The position numbers were made by a program, and so were the translations under genes. A stretch of DNA of 64,000 nt from Microbacteriaceae bacterium PS02343 (GTDB lineage: Bacteria; Actinomycetota; Actinomycetes; Actinomycetales; Microbacteriaceae): positions 164,150 to 228,149 of the forward strand of contig JASCOA010000001.1 in NCBI GenBank assembly GCA_029959365.1. The letters run 5' to 3'. The notes below the pieces were generated by a model. The model worked only from the letters and a program-made list of their open reading frames with translations, did not search any database and had not been told where the DNA came from. Below are positions 54,898 to 62,487 of the stretch, in pieces. Numbering within the stretch: position 1 is the first letter of the stretch; each line of letters opens with the position of its first letter.

Positions 54898-55239
54898 ATG
54901 AGCGACGAGCGCCAGGTCACCGTCGAGGTCGACCGCGATGCCGCCAGGTTCGAAGTGTTCGTCGACGGTACGAGGGCCGGCGTAGCGACTTACGAGCAGC
55001 ACGGTCGAGCGCGCACCTTCACGCACACCGTCGTCTTCCCGGAGTTCGCGCGTCAGGGCTTGGCCGGTGCGCTCGCAGAGGCGGCGCTCGCCGACAGCCG
55101 AGCGCAGGGCTACGGAGTCGTACCGCAATGCCCGTACATCGCCTCCTACATCCGCAAGCACACCGAATGGCTCGACATCGTCGATGCCGCATCGCGCGAG
55201 CAGTTCATGGGCGACTCCTCACCGAGCTCACCCGACTGA
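54898..55239 (+). CDS. YjdJ-like GNAT N-acetyltransferase
   Basis: 113-residue mini-GNAT (COG2388-like). FTHTVVFPEFARQGLAGALAEAALADSRAQGYGVVPQCPYIASYIRKHTEW (about 40-90) carries the acetyl-CoA-binding helix and the CPY conserved in this group. Size and motif match small cytosolic acyltransferases of unknown target. GACGAGGAGAACCG supplies a ribosome-binding site, and TACAGT lies 50 nt upstream as a possible -10. Confidence 0.85.
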   Translation: MSDERQVTVEVDRDAARFEVFVDGTRAGVATYEQHGRARTFTHTVVFPEFARQGLAGALAEAALADSRAQGYGVVPQCPYIASYIRKHTEWLDIVDAASREQFMGDSSPSSPD

Positions 55240-55384
55240 CCGCCCGGACGATCCGCACCCGAGGTGACTGAGCGCTTGTGCGGCTCGACGGCCCGGGGAG
55301 ACCGATCATGACCGGCCCGCGCCCCTGTCCCGTGCGCAGGAGCCTGCATGACGCCGTGCTCCGCCGCGCCGGAAGCGCCGTCCC

Positions 55385-55543
55385 GAGCAGGTCGTCGAGA
55401 CCGCGTGGCGGGCATTGCGATCGAGCGCCCCGTCGGTCGTCGACGGCCGCGGCAACCGGCTCACCGCGTTCCTCGCCTCCCGCGTGCTCCCCACCGAGAT
55501 CGCGCTCCGCATCGCCGAACGGATGTTCCGCTCCAAGGCCTGA
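55385..55543 (+). pseudogene. C-terminal remnant of a short-chain dehydrogenase
   Basis: A 52-codon open stretch without a start codon encodes EQVVETAWRALRSSAP...VVDGRGNRLTAFLASRVLPTEIALRIAERMF and ends at TGA 55541. This reads like the last part of an SDR-family oxidoreductase (the segment after the catalytic core). No N-terminal half is found upstream, so it is a truncated fragment left by deletion. Confidence 0.5.
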
Positions 55544-55656
55544 GGTCGAGAGCCTCCGTGGGCGTGCGAGAGACCATGGCCTCTCGCGCGTCTCGCTGGT
55601 CAGCACCGAGACGGGTGCGCTCGATCCCCGGCCGATGACCTGGAGGCCCCGCTATC

Positions 55657-56115
55657 GTGCACCCCATGATCTGGGGCACGCATCGGCGATCGATCATCTG
55701 GGCGATCCCGCTTGCGACCGCCGTCGGGCTGGTTCTCGCATCCGTCACCTACATGGGGCTCGTCCCGTCACCTCGCATCTGGGGCAGCAACTGGAACCTC
55801 GTCTGGATCATGTCCTTCGGCGCCGTGGCGGGCGCGGCTCACGGGCTGAGCGGCCTCCTCGGTGCTTTCGCAGCGCTCCGGCTTCGCAGCCGGCGCGACC
55901 CGTCCCCTCTGAACGACATCACCATCGGTGCGCTGATCGGCGCCGGAACTGTATGGGTGATGGCGATCCTCATCGTGGCGCTGATAGTGGGGCGTGCTCC
56001 TGGCACGCTGATCCTCGTCCCGGTGGGGATGTTCTGCGCAGGGTTCACCGCCGTCGGAGCAGCCATCCTGGCACGCAGCGACCTGCGACGAGCGACGTCT
56101 GCAGCGGCCCGGTAG
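55657..56115 (+). CDS. Small four-helix membrane protein, paralogue-like
   Basis: 152-residue protein with four hydrophobic segments (about 11-32, 42-68, 84-108 and 114-136). It shares the GAVAGAAHGL motif with the protein at 51628-52047; no named family was recognised. GTG 55657 lies 11 nt after CTGGAGG, a good ribosome-binding site; ATG 55666 is an alternative start. Confidence 0.7.
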   Translation: MHPMIWGTHRRSIIWAIPLATAVGLVLASVTYMGLVPSPRIWGSNWNLVWIMSFGAVAGAAHGLSGLLGAFAALRLRSRRDPSPLNDITIGALIGAGTVWVMAILIVALIVGRAPGTLILVPVGMFCAGFTAVGAAILARSDLRRATSAAAR

Positions 56116-56126
56116 CGATCAGGACT

Positions 56127-56159
56127 GATCGCGTGCGGTGGGCGATGGTCTATCGATCC
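56127..56159 (-). repeat. Dispersed ~30-bp repeat, copy A (reverse)
   Basis: On the minus strand it reads GATCGATAGACCATCGCCC followed by ACCGCACGC, matching copies C and E. It sits between a membrane-protein gene and the alpha/beta hydrolase gene. Confidence 0.6.
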
Positions 56160-56179
56160 TCCGCTCCTACGATGCAGAG

Positions 56180-56974
56180 GTGCGATCGACGACGAAGCAG
56201 CTGACCGTGGACGACGGCGTGGTGATCGAATACCTCGTACTCGACGGCGCCGAACCTGCTGTCGTCCTTCTTCACGGGCTTGCTGGCAGCAGCCGAGAGC
56301 TCCTGCCTACCGGCGAGGCTCTGGCCGGACGGAGGGTCATCCTCATCGACCAGCGCGGGCACGGCGGCAGCACGACTCGACCGGCGAACACTTCTCGCGC
56401 CGCGCACGTCGCTGATGTGGCCCGCGTCATCACAGCAGAGGCAAGCGAGCCGGTTGTGGTGGTCGGACAATCCATGGGAGCTCACACCGCGATGCTCGTG
56501 GCTGCGGAGCGACCCGACCTGGTGCGTCAGCTCATCATGCTCGAGGGTGACCAAGGCGGCACCACCACCGAGGAGCATCAAGCACTCGGTGCGTTCTTCC
56601 GGTCCTGGGAGGTGCCGTTCTCGTCGCGCGCTGAGGCAGCCGAGGCTCTTGGCAACGGACCTCTCGCGCGCGCATGGGCCGCTGACCTCGAACAGCGCGC
56701 CGACGGGCTGTATCCGCGATTCGACGCCGATGTCATGCAGACGACGATCGAAGCGGTCGGCGAGCCTCGCTGGTCCGAGTGGGAGAGCGTCGAAGTTCCC
56801 GCCGTGGTGATCTACGCCGATGGCGGCATGTTCTCCGAGGAGCAGAAAGCGGAGTTCATCGGCCGAGGTCGCCAGGTCCGACGCGTCGATATCCCTGAAG
56901 CGTCACACGACGCGCACCTCGACGCGTTCGATCACTGGATCGCAGCGCTCCGCAGCGCCATCGCTGTGCGGTAG
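56180..56974 (+). CDS. Alpha/beta hydrolase
   Basis: 264-residue serine hydrolase. VVLLHGLAGSSRELLP is the oxyanion region, RRVILIDQRGHGGS the second strand, VVVGQSMGAHTAML the nucleophile elbow (GQSMG) and SHDAHLDAFD carries the C-terminal catalytic His. The substrate is unknown. GTG 56180 is chosen over 56138 because TACGAT (56168-56173) lies exactly 6 nt ahead (leaderless). Codon choice is less GC-extreme than in the genes to the left. Confidence 0.86.
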   Translation: MRSTTKQLTVDDGVVIEYLVLDGAEPAVVLLHGLAGSSRELLPTGEALAGRRVILIDQRGHGGSTTRPANTSRAAHVADVARVITAEASEPVVVVGQSMGAHTAMLVAAERPDLVRQLIMLEGDQGGTTTEEHQALGAFFRSWEVPFSSRAEAAEALGNGPLARAWAADLEQRADGLYPRFDADVMQTTIEAVGEPRWSEWESVEVPAVVIYADGGMFSEEQKAEFIGRGRQVRRVDIPEASHDAHLDAFDHWIAALRSAIAVR

Positions 56975-56982
56975 ATCATGGG

Positions 56983-57231
56983 CTAACGCGAGCGTGCTCG
57001 GCGAATCTCTCGAATCGTCACGATGATGAGCAGCACCGCCAGTACCGAACCGCTCAACGCGAGTAGGTTCATCGCTCCGAAGCCGATCGACGCGAGTTGG
57101 AATCCGGGTGCGTCCAGATCCCCCGATTCGGCGCCGATCGCGCGGCTGACGGCTGCGTAAACGATGACGAAGAGGCCGGAGGTCAAGCTCAGCGCGATCG
57201 CAATCAGCGTCCCAGTGAACCATCTCCGCAT
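56983..57231 (-). CDS. Small two-helix membrane protein
   Basis: 82-residue protein with two hydrophobic segments (about 6-30 and 50-73) and a basic C-terminus (REIRRARSR). No family was recognised. It is convergent with the alpha/beta hydrolase gene. The ATG at 57231 is placed by the N-terminal helix. Confidence 0.6.
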   Translation of the reverse strand: MRRWFTGTLIAIALSLTSGLFVIVYAAVSRAIGAESGDLDAPGFQLASIGFGAMNLLALSGSVLAVLLIIVTIREIRRARSR

Positions 57232-57281
57232 GCCTCAACACTCCCTGAGCAGGAGCCGACGGGCGTCCACCGCCAGAAGGA

Positions 57282-57503
57282 TCATCGCCGTTGGGTCTGT
57301 GCGAGTGCAGCTGCAGAGCCTTCGAGCCAGCCCGTGAGATCGAGCAGCTGAAGCGCCACATGACGCGGGTCGAGGCCGTCGGTCTCCACGCGGTGCACAC
57401 CTGCTGGGGTGGAGATATCGAGGCACCGAGCAGTGGACGTGCCACGTTCCAGGAGAGGCTGCTGTACGACGCCGAGGGCTCGAGCACCTCCTTGCTTACT
57501 GGC
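57282..57503 (-). pseudogene. C-terminal fragment of a small ATP-binding/kinase-like protein
   Basis: A 73-codon open stretch with no start codon follows an in-frame stop and reads ...ARALGVVQQPLLERGTSTAR, then CLDISTPAGVHRVETDGLDP, then RHVALQLLDLTGWLEG, ending at TGA. The STPAGVxRVETDGLDP pattern resembles the ends of small actinobacterial ATPase/kinase proteins; this is a resemblance only. The N-terminal part with a P-loop is missing. Confidence 0.4.
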
Positions 57504-57561
57504 TCATCGCGAACGAGCGTGGAGCCAAAGGCATGTGAGGTGAGCCCGATACTGTCGTCAG

Positions 57562-57981
57562 GTGATCACTCCCGCACCATCAGCACGGGCGGTCAGAGTG
57601 ATCCAGGTCATCTGGCTGATCGGCTTTCTCGTCGGAACGACCACTCACATGACTGATGTGATCGTCGGTGGCGTGAACGTCTACAGCGGTTTCCCTCCTG
57701 GCGTCCGGCTGTTCTGGCTGGCATTGACGATCATGGATCCGGTCGTCGTTGCGCTGATCATCTTTCGACGGCGTTCCGGCATCGTGCTCGGCTGCAGCGT
57801 GATGCTCGTCGACATCGCGACGAACTGGACCGTTTTCGCAGTGGTCGGTGGGCTCTCGCTCTTCGGCGTCATCAGCCAGAGCCTGTTCGGGGCGCTGATC
57901 TTCATCACGGCTCGCCCCCTGTGGAAGTGGTTCGTGCGATCCTCTGCGCGAGAGCTCCGCACCAGTAACAGAGGCGCCTGA
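57562..57981 (+). CDS. Small four-helix membrane protein
   Basis: 139-residue protein with four hydrophobic segments (about 12-36, 48-68, 76-97 and 100-120). No family was recognised. GTG 57562 follows TACTGT (57550-57555) by 6 nt (leaderless), supporting it as a real gene. Confidence 0.65.
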   Translation: MITPAPSARAVRVIQVIWLIGFLVGTTTHMTDVIVGGVNVYSGFPPGVRLFWLALTIMDPVVVALIIFRRRSGIVLGCSVMLVDIATNWTVFAVVGGLSLFGVISQSLFGALIFITARPLWKWFVRSSARELRTSNRGA

Positions 57982-57985
57982 CCAA

Positions 57986-58016
57986 GTGTGCGATTGACCA
58001 TGGTTGGCCGTACACG
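57986..58016 (+). repeat. Dispersed ~30-bp repeat, copy B
   Basis: Reads GTGTGCGATTGACCATGG then TTGGCCGTACACG. It lies in the 173-bp gap between a membrane-protein gene and the convergent MFS gene. Confidence 0.65.
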
Positions 58017-58154
58017 TCGGAGTGCCTGCGGACTCTGTGCCACTTGCGGTGCACTGATATCTCCAGGTGCTCACGTCCGACGGCACCTCCGCGCTTCCGG
58101 TCGAAGTTGAACCTCTGAGGGAGTGCTCCGCCCGGGACGGCGCAACCGGCTTTG

Positions 58155-59306
58155 CTATACCCGTCCACGTGCTCGAAGTGTGTGGTCGATGACCCGGGGA
58201 GCGACGGTGGCCCCGCCCAGGATGATTCCAGCGAGGCCGATAAACGACGGAGCCCAGGATCCGTCAGCGACCAAGGCGCCTGCAGCGACGACTCCGATCG
58301 CTGCACCGATCGTGTCCGCATTTGCCTGCAAGCTCATCCCGCGGGCGACCCGGTCGCCGCTGGCTTCCGAAACGAGGGTCTTCTGCAGTGGATAGAGGAG
58401 GGCGAAAGCCGCGCACATGATGATCCACAGCGCGGATATGACGACCACAGGCGGGGAGAGCGCCAGCGCAGCTGCGCCCACCGCCGATGCAGTGGAAGCG
58501 GCGACATAGGCGGGTTTGCGGCCCCATCGTTCGACGAGGCGGTGAAGGGGTCGCGGGAGAACCGTGAGCGCGATACCGCCCGGCAGGTAGATCAAGGCGA
58601 TCTGCCAGACCTCCAGGCCGAGGGCTTGCAGCTGGAGCAGGAGCGCTAAGCCCACGCCAGCCTCGGCGGCGGTGACGAGACCACCGATCGCCATCAATGG
58701 TGCGAGCCGGCGGACATGTCCGCGGGTTCCGCCAGCGACCTCAGCTCGCGCGACGATCGGTTCCTTCGTGGTGATCATCAGGCGCACACCGGCAGCTGCA
58801 GCCGCGATCGCGAGTCCGATGAAGACTGCCGCGTACCCCGACGATCCGAGGAGGACCATCGCGGGTCCCCAGAAGATCCAGGATCCGAGGGCCTCGGAAG
58901 ACATCAGCCCCGCGAATGTTCCCGAGTCGTCATCGAGGTACTCGGCAGCGATCGCGCGCAGCGAGATCCAGAACAAGGGTCCCGCGACACCACCAACGAC
59001 CGCCGCGATGAACGCCATCACGGACGTATCCGAGAACGCATAGAGCACACAACTGGCGCTGAAGGCGAATGCTCCAACCGCGGCGACCCGGGTGCGCGGG
59101 CGCGTATCGGCGAGATACCCCGCAACCGGGCGAATCAGCACCGACACCACCAGTTCGGCGGCCACTAGCCAGCCAACCGTGGAGGCGTCGAGCCCAAGAA
59201 CCGCGCCCGCCCAAAGCGGAATGAGGAAGTCAAGCAGCTCGACGGGGCCACTCAGAAGCGTCGCCGACGTCCGGATCGCACGGCGGCGTACGGAATCCGT
59301 CAACAT
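58155..59306 (-). CDS. MFS transporter
   Basis: 383-residue permease with about twelve hydrophobic segments. The helix 2-3 loop is GYLADTRPRTRVAA, and PGGIALTVLPRPLHRLVERWG corresponds to the second-half repeat. The substrate is unknown. GCGGGAGGGGCTGG precedes ATG 59306. It is followed by the next MFS gene upstream on the same strand, separated by a 160-bp gap that contains repeat copy C. Confidence 0.85.
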   Translation of the reverse strand: MLTDSVRRRAIRTSATLLSGPVELLDFLIPLWAGAVLGLDASTVGWLVAAELVVSVLIRPVAGYLADTRPRTRVAAVGAFAFSASCVLYAFSDTSVMAFIAAVVGGVAGPLFWISLRAIAAEYLDDDSGTFAGLMSSEALGSWIFWGPAMVLLGSSGYAAVFIGLAIAAAAAGVRLMITTKEPIVARAEVAGGTRGHVRRLAPLMAIGGLVTAAEAGVGLALLLQLQALGLEVWQIALIYLPGGIALTVLPRPLHRLVERWGRKPAYVAASTASAVGAAALALSPPVVVISALWIIMCAAFALLYPLQKTLVSEASGDRVARGMSLQANADTIGAAIGVVAAGALVADGSWAPSFIGLAGIILGGATVAPRVIDHTLRARGRV

Positions 59307-59389
59307 CCAGCCCCTCCCGCGCCCTAAGCATCAGCTTGCATCCCTGCAACGACAGTCTCGCCGACGAGCTCCTACTCGGCGCAACCGGT

Positions 59390-59419
59390 GTGTGCGATGG
59401 CCCATCGTTCACCGCACGC
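59390..59419 (+). repeat. Dispersed ~30-bp repeat, copy C
   Basis: Reads GTGTGCGATGGCCCATCG then TTCACCGCACGC, in the gap between the two MFS genes. Confidence 0.65.
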
Positions 59420-59466
59420 CGCCGCGGCACGGTTGAGCGTCCTAGGTGTGTCGGGCCAGTGGTTGA

Positions 59467-60684
59467 TCAGCGCGGCGGGAAGGCCCGTCGGCGTCCGAAG
59501 GCGACTATGAGCAGCGCGATCGCGGAGAGCGCGATCATCGCGAGGGGGAGTGTGGACGGGCTGCTGCCGTCGACGAGGATCGCGCCTGCGGCTCCTCCGC
59601 CGAAGATGGCGAGGTTGAACGCGGTCGTGAGCATCGCGTTCGCGACGTCGACGCTCTCGCCGGCCGCGTTGCCCATGGCCGTCTGCAGCTGCGTCGCGGA
59701 GCCACCGAACGCGACACCCCACAGAGTGATCGCGGCGATCGTTGCGGGCACCGAAGCCGGGAGGAGCAGCAGTACCGCTCCGGCGACGATGAATGCTGCC
59801 GTGCTGATGAGAGTCAGGCTTCGCAGTGATCGATCGATCAGTGCGCCGGTGATCCATATGCCGACGAGTGCGGCGACGCCGAAGATGAACAGGGCAAGAT
59901 CGGGGCGGATGCCGACACCGGAGCCTGCGAGGTAGGGGGCGATGTAGGAGTAGAGCAGGTTGTGCGCGAGCATCCACGCGAACACGACAGCAAGGATCAC
60001 CGCGACGCCGGGGATGACGAGCACTCGGCCGAGCGGGAGCCTCGAGTTCGAACGCTGACCTGGCGCGTTCGGCACGCAGGCGAGCACCAGCAGCACGACG
60101 ATGATCGTGACGGCGGAGACTGCGGCGAAGGCCCATCGCCAGCCGACGGCTGCGCCGAGCCATGCTCCAAGCGGGGTGCCGATCGAGAGGGCGATCGGTG
60201 TGCCGGCCATCGCGATGGCGAGTGCGCGCCCTGCGTGCTCCGGGGCGGCGATGCGGCGGGCGTAGCCGGCGAGCATGCCCCAGATGAGGCCGGAGAAGCC
60301 GCCTGCAATGAAGCGCGCGACAAGCGCGACCGCCAGTGTCGGGGCGATCGCGGTGAGGGTGTTGGCGATCAGGAAGCCGAGCAGACCGATGACGAGCAGC
60401 GGCTTGCGGGATGCACCGCGCGTCATCGCGATCGTGGGGATCGCCGCGATGACGGTGCCGAGCGCGTAGACGGTGATGAGCTGGCCCGCGGTGCCGTCGC
60501 TGACCTGGAACGCGCTGGCGAGCTGGGGGAGGAGCCCTGCTGGGAGGGTCTCGGTCATGATGATGATGAACCCGCTGAGGGCCATCAAAACAAGGGGCAG
60601 TACCGGCAGAGGCCGCTCGCGGTGCTGCTGGTGTGCGGCGGTCGATTCGGGTGCGGGGTGGGACACCGGGCGCTCTTCTCTCAT
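59467..60684 (-). CDS. MFS drug-efflux-type transporter (arabinose-efflux-like, DHA1)
   Basis: 405 residues, about twelve hydrophobic segments, resembling Cmx/CmlR-type and other DHA1 exporters. The N-terminal half has MTETLPAGLLPQLASAFQVS and the motif GALxDR-like ALIDRSLRSLT between halves. It is divergent from a TetR regulator and has twin operators at its promoter, the usual drug-inducible exporter design. ATG 60684 has little room for a ribosome-binding site; GTG 60666, which has AGAAGAG upstream, is a possible true start. Confidence 0.88.
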   Translation of the reverse strand: MREERPVSHPAPESTAAHQQHRERPLPVLPLVLMALSGFIIIMTETLPAGLLPQLASAFQVSDGTAGQLITVYALGTVIAAIPTIAMTRGASRKPLLVIGLLGFLIANTLTAIAPTLAVALVARFIAGGFSGLIWGMLAGYARRIAAPEHAGRALAIAMAGTPIALSIGTPLGAWLGAAVGWRWAFAAVSAVTIIVVLLVLACVPNAPGQRSNSRLPLGRVLVIPGVAVILAVVFAWMLAHNLLYSYIAPYLAGSGVGIRPDLALFIFGVAALVGIWITGALIDRSLRSLTLISTAAFIVAGAVLLLLPASVPATIAAITLWGVAFGGSATQLQTAMGNAAGESVDVANAMLTTAFNLAIFGGGAAGAILVDGSSPSTLPLAMIALSAIALLIVAFGRRRAFPPR

Positions 60685-60687
60685 TAT

Positions 60688-60748
60688 GGATCGGTCGGTC
60701 CAATAGTGGTCAGCGATGGGTGATGTGTCAAACTGGATCGACCGATCC
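60688..60748. promoter_or_regulatory. Twin TetR operators and promoter of the MFS gene
   Basis: GGATCG-GT-CGGTCC (60688-60701) and GGATCG-AC-CGATCC (60735-60748) are two near-identical palindromes 47 bp apart. Between them on the minus strand lie TTGACA (complement of 60726-60731), a 17-nt spacer and CACTAT (complement of 60703-60708). Repressor binding would block this promoter. Confidence 0.75.
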
Positions 60749-60760
60749 GAAAGGGTGAGC

Positions 60761-61366
60761 ATGGCGCAGCAAGGACGTCCGAGGGCCTTCGTCGAGCACG
60801 AGGTGCTGGAGGCAGCGATGCTGGTCTTCTGGCGTCACGGGTACGAGGCGTCGTCGATGGCGCAGCTGCGCGCCGCGACCGGGCTCTCCTCAGCGAGTCT
60901 CTACGGCGCCTTCGGCTCGAAGGAGGGCCTGTTCGAGCGCGCCGTCGAGCACTACATCGCCGGACCGGGACGGGTGAGCGAGCTCGTCGGCGACCTGACG
61001 AGGGATCCGCTCGAGGCGCTCGGCCTGATGCTGCATGGGACGATCGAGATGCAGTCCGATGAGGGGCACCCGGGCGGCTGCCTCGTCGCGCTCTCCGCGA
61101 CGCTCGGGGCCGACGGTTATGACGATGCCGCCGCGCGGAGCATCGTGGCCGCGCGCCGCGCGGAGGACCGTGCGCGCATCGAGGCGTGTCTGCGACGTGG
61201 GCGCGCTGCAGGCGTGACCCGTGCCGAGCTCGATCCCGAGGCGACGACGATCATGCTGCACTCCTTCGTGCTCGGCGTCTCAACACAGCTGCTCGACGGA
61301 GTGCAACCGACAGCGCTGCACGCCGCCGCCGACCTCCTTCTCGATGGAGTACGACGCCAGCATTGA
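60761..61366 (+). CDS. TetR/AcrR-family regulator
   Basis: 201-residue repressor. GRPRAFVEHEVLEAAMLVFWRHGYEASSMAQLRAATGLSSASLYGAFGSKEGLFERAV (about 5-60) is the helix-turn-helix. ATG 60761 follows AAGGGTGAGC, and the longer alternative frame would cross the operator. It almost certainly represses the divergent MFS gene, and perhaps itself, at the twin operators. Confidence 0.9.
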   Translation: MAQQGRPRAFVEHEVLEAAMLVFWRHGYEASSMAQLRAATGLSSASLYGAFGSKEGLFERAVEHYIAGPGRVSELVGDLTRDPLEALGLMLHGTIEMQSDEGHPGGCLVALSATLGADGYDDAAARSIVAARRAEDRARIEACLRRGRAAGVTRAELDPEATTIMLHSFVLGVSTQLLDGVQPTALHAAADLLLDGVRRQH

Positions 61367-61410
61367 GCCTGAGTCGGTCTCGGCCACGCGCCTTGGCCTA
61401 CTCGTTTCAT

Positions 61411-61440
61411 GTGTGCGATAGCCCATGGTCGGCCGCGCAG
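61411..61440 (+). repeat. Dispersed ~30-bp repeat, copy D
   Basis: Reads GTGTGCGATAGCCCATGG then TCGGCCGCGCAG, in the gap between the tetR stop and the convergent hypothetical gene. Confidence 0.65.
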
Positions 61441-61451
61441 CACGCCGCAGG

Positions 61452-61919
61452 CTACTTATCGAAGGTGCGCTCCATGTAAGCAGCGGAGCCGTTCTCTCCG
61501 GTTCCGAAGCACACATGGCTACCCCACCCTGGCTCGTCTCTGACATAGCGGCAGGTCGTGATGGTGTAGTCGCGGCGCTCTGCCTCGGAGAGGGCGTACA
61601 TGAAGGGCCTGCAAGCTGTGGGGGAGTAGCAGTCAATGACTTCGCCGTCCCGTGATGTCAGCGCTGGCTCTGTTGCGGACGGCCACTCCGCCCAGCCTCG
61701 TTCGCGGTCGAACTTGATGAAGCCGTCACTGACAGACCACACCAGATCAGCGTCCTCCGGTAGTTCTAAGCCGAACTTTGCTTCCATTTGGGCGAGATCG
61801 AACGCGCTTGGCTCGACCCAGTTCCTAGCTATGTGACCGACCAAGACGATGATGAGCGCGGCCGGAACCAGCAGCATTGCAGCGAGCATTAGAAGATTCC
61901 GACTAGTGCGCTTGCTCAC
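61452..61919 (-). CDS. Hypothetical membrane-anchored protein with extracytoplasmic cysteines
   Basis: 155-residue protein with one N-terminal membrane helix (about 8-32, LLMLAAMLLVPAALIIVLVG) and a roughly 120-residue outside domain containing four cysteines. No family was recognised. GTG 61919 (VSKRTSRNLL) places the basic residues just before the helix; an upstream start would add an unlikely lead. Confidence 0.6.
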   Translation of the reverse strand: MSKRTSRNLLMLAAMLLVPAALIIVLVGHIARNWVEPSAFDLAQMEAKFGLELPEDADLVWSVSDGFIKFDRERGWAEWPSATEPALTSRDGEVIDCYSPTACRPFMYALSEAERRDYTITTCRYVRDEPGWGSHVCFGTGENGSAAYMERTFDK

Positions 61920-61992
61920 GCTACGAAGGTAGGGCCAGCCGGCATTCGCCGCGCCCACCGGGCGGAGGACCCCAAATCCGACCGCTGGCGCC

Positions 61993-62022
61993 GTGTTCGA
62001 TAGACCATGGTTATCCGTACAC
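61993..62022 (+). repeat. Dispersed ~30-bp repeat, copy E, in a gene-free stretch
   Basis: Reads GTGTTCGATAGACCATGG then TTATCCGTACAC. The 61920-62487 stretch holds no convincing gene; partial copies of the first half of the motif appear on the minus strand near 62300 (GTGTGCGATAG) and 62397. Confidence 0.65.
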
Positions 62023-62487
62023 CTCGACGGGTGGGCGTCAGGCTGATCGGTTCAAGGGCTCCGAACGCTTCCAGCCGACAGGTCACGTGGCGCCGCTCCC
62101 ACTGCTCCGACGACTGAACTCGCGAGTGTCGAGTCACCTCGATGCCTGTCGTTCCGGGGTTGCAGGCAGCTCGACCGCCACCGCCCGACGCTCGCAAGCA
62201 ACAGGCCGAAACGCTCCTCGGCGTGTTCGGCCGCAGCTCATGCGACGACACGCGGTCTCGCATCCGCGGCGTCGTGATTCGTCCGATGAGCGCACCCCTA
62301 TCGCACACCGTGTGCTGTGATCAGGGGTTTCCCCGCGGAGGCGATCAGACCTGTTCGATAGACCCGTACGGTGAATTGTCCGGTGAAGGTCCCCTAATCG
62401 CACGCTTCCGATGGGGCCATCACCGACTCGCGACGGCTCCGCAACCTCCCCGGTGACGCACACCACCCCATCCGCCAGACTGGCCCG

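Noticed and set aside
57291..57656. 121-residue plus-strand frame.
   Set aside because: It crosses the promoter and start of the 57562 gene and mirrors the remnant on the opposite strand.
59307..59466. Five-codon uORF (Met-Gln-Ala-Asp-Ala) before the MFS gene at 59306 (minus).
   Set aside because: No -10 box at leaderless distance and no following hairpins; the MFS start has its own good ribosome-binding site.
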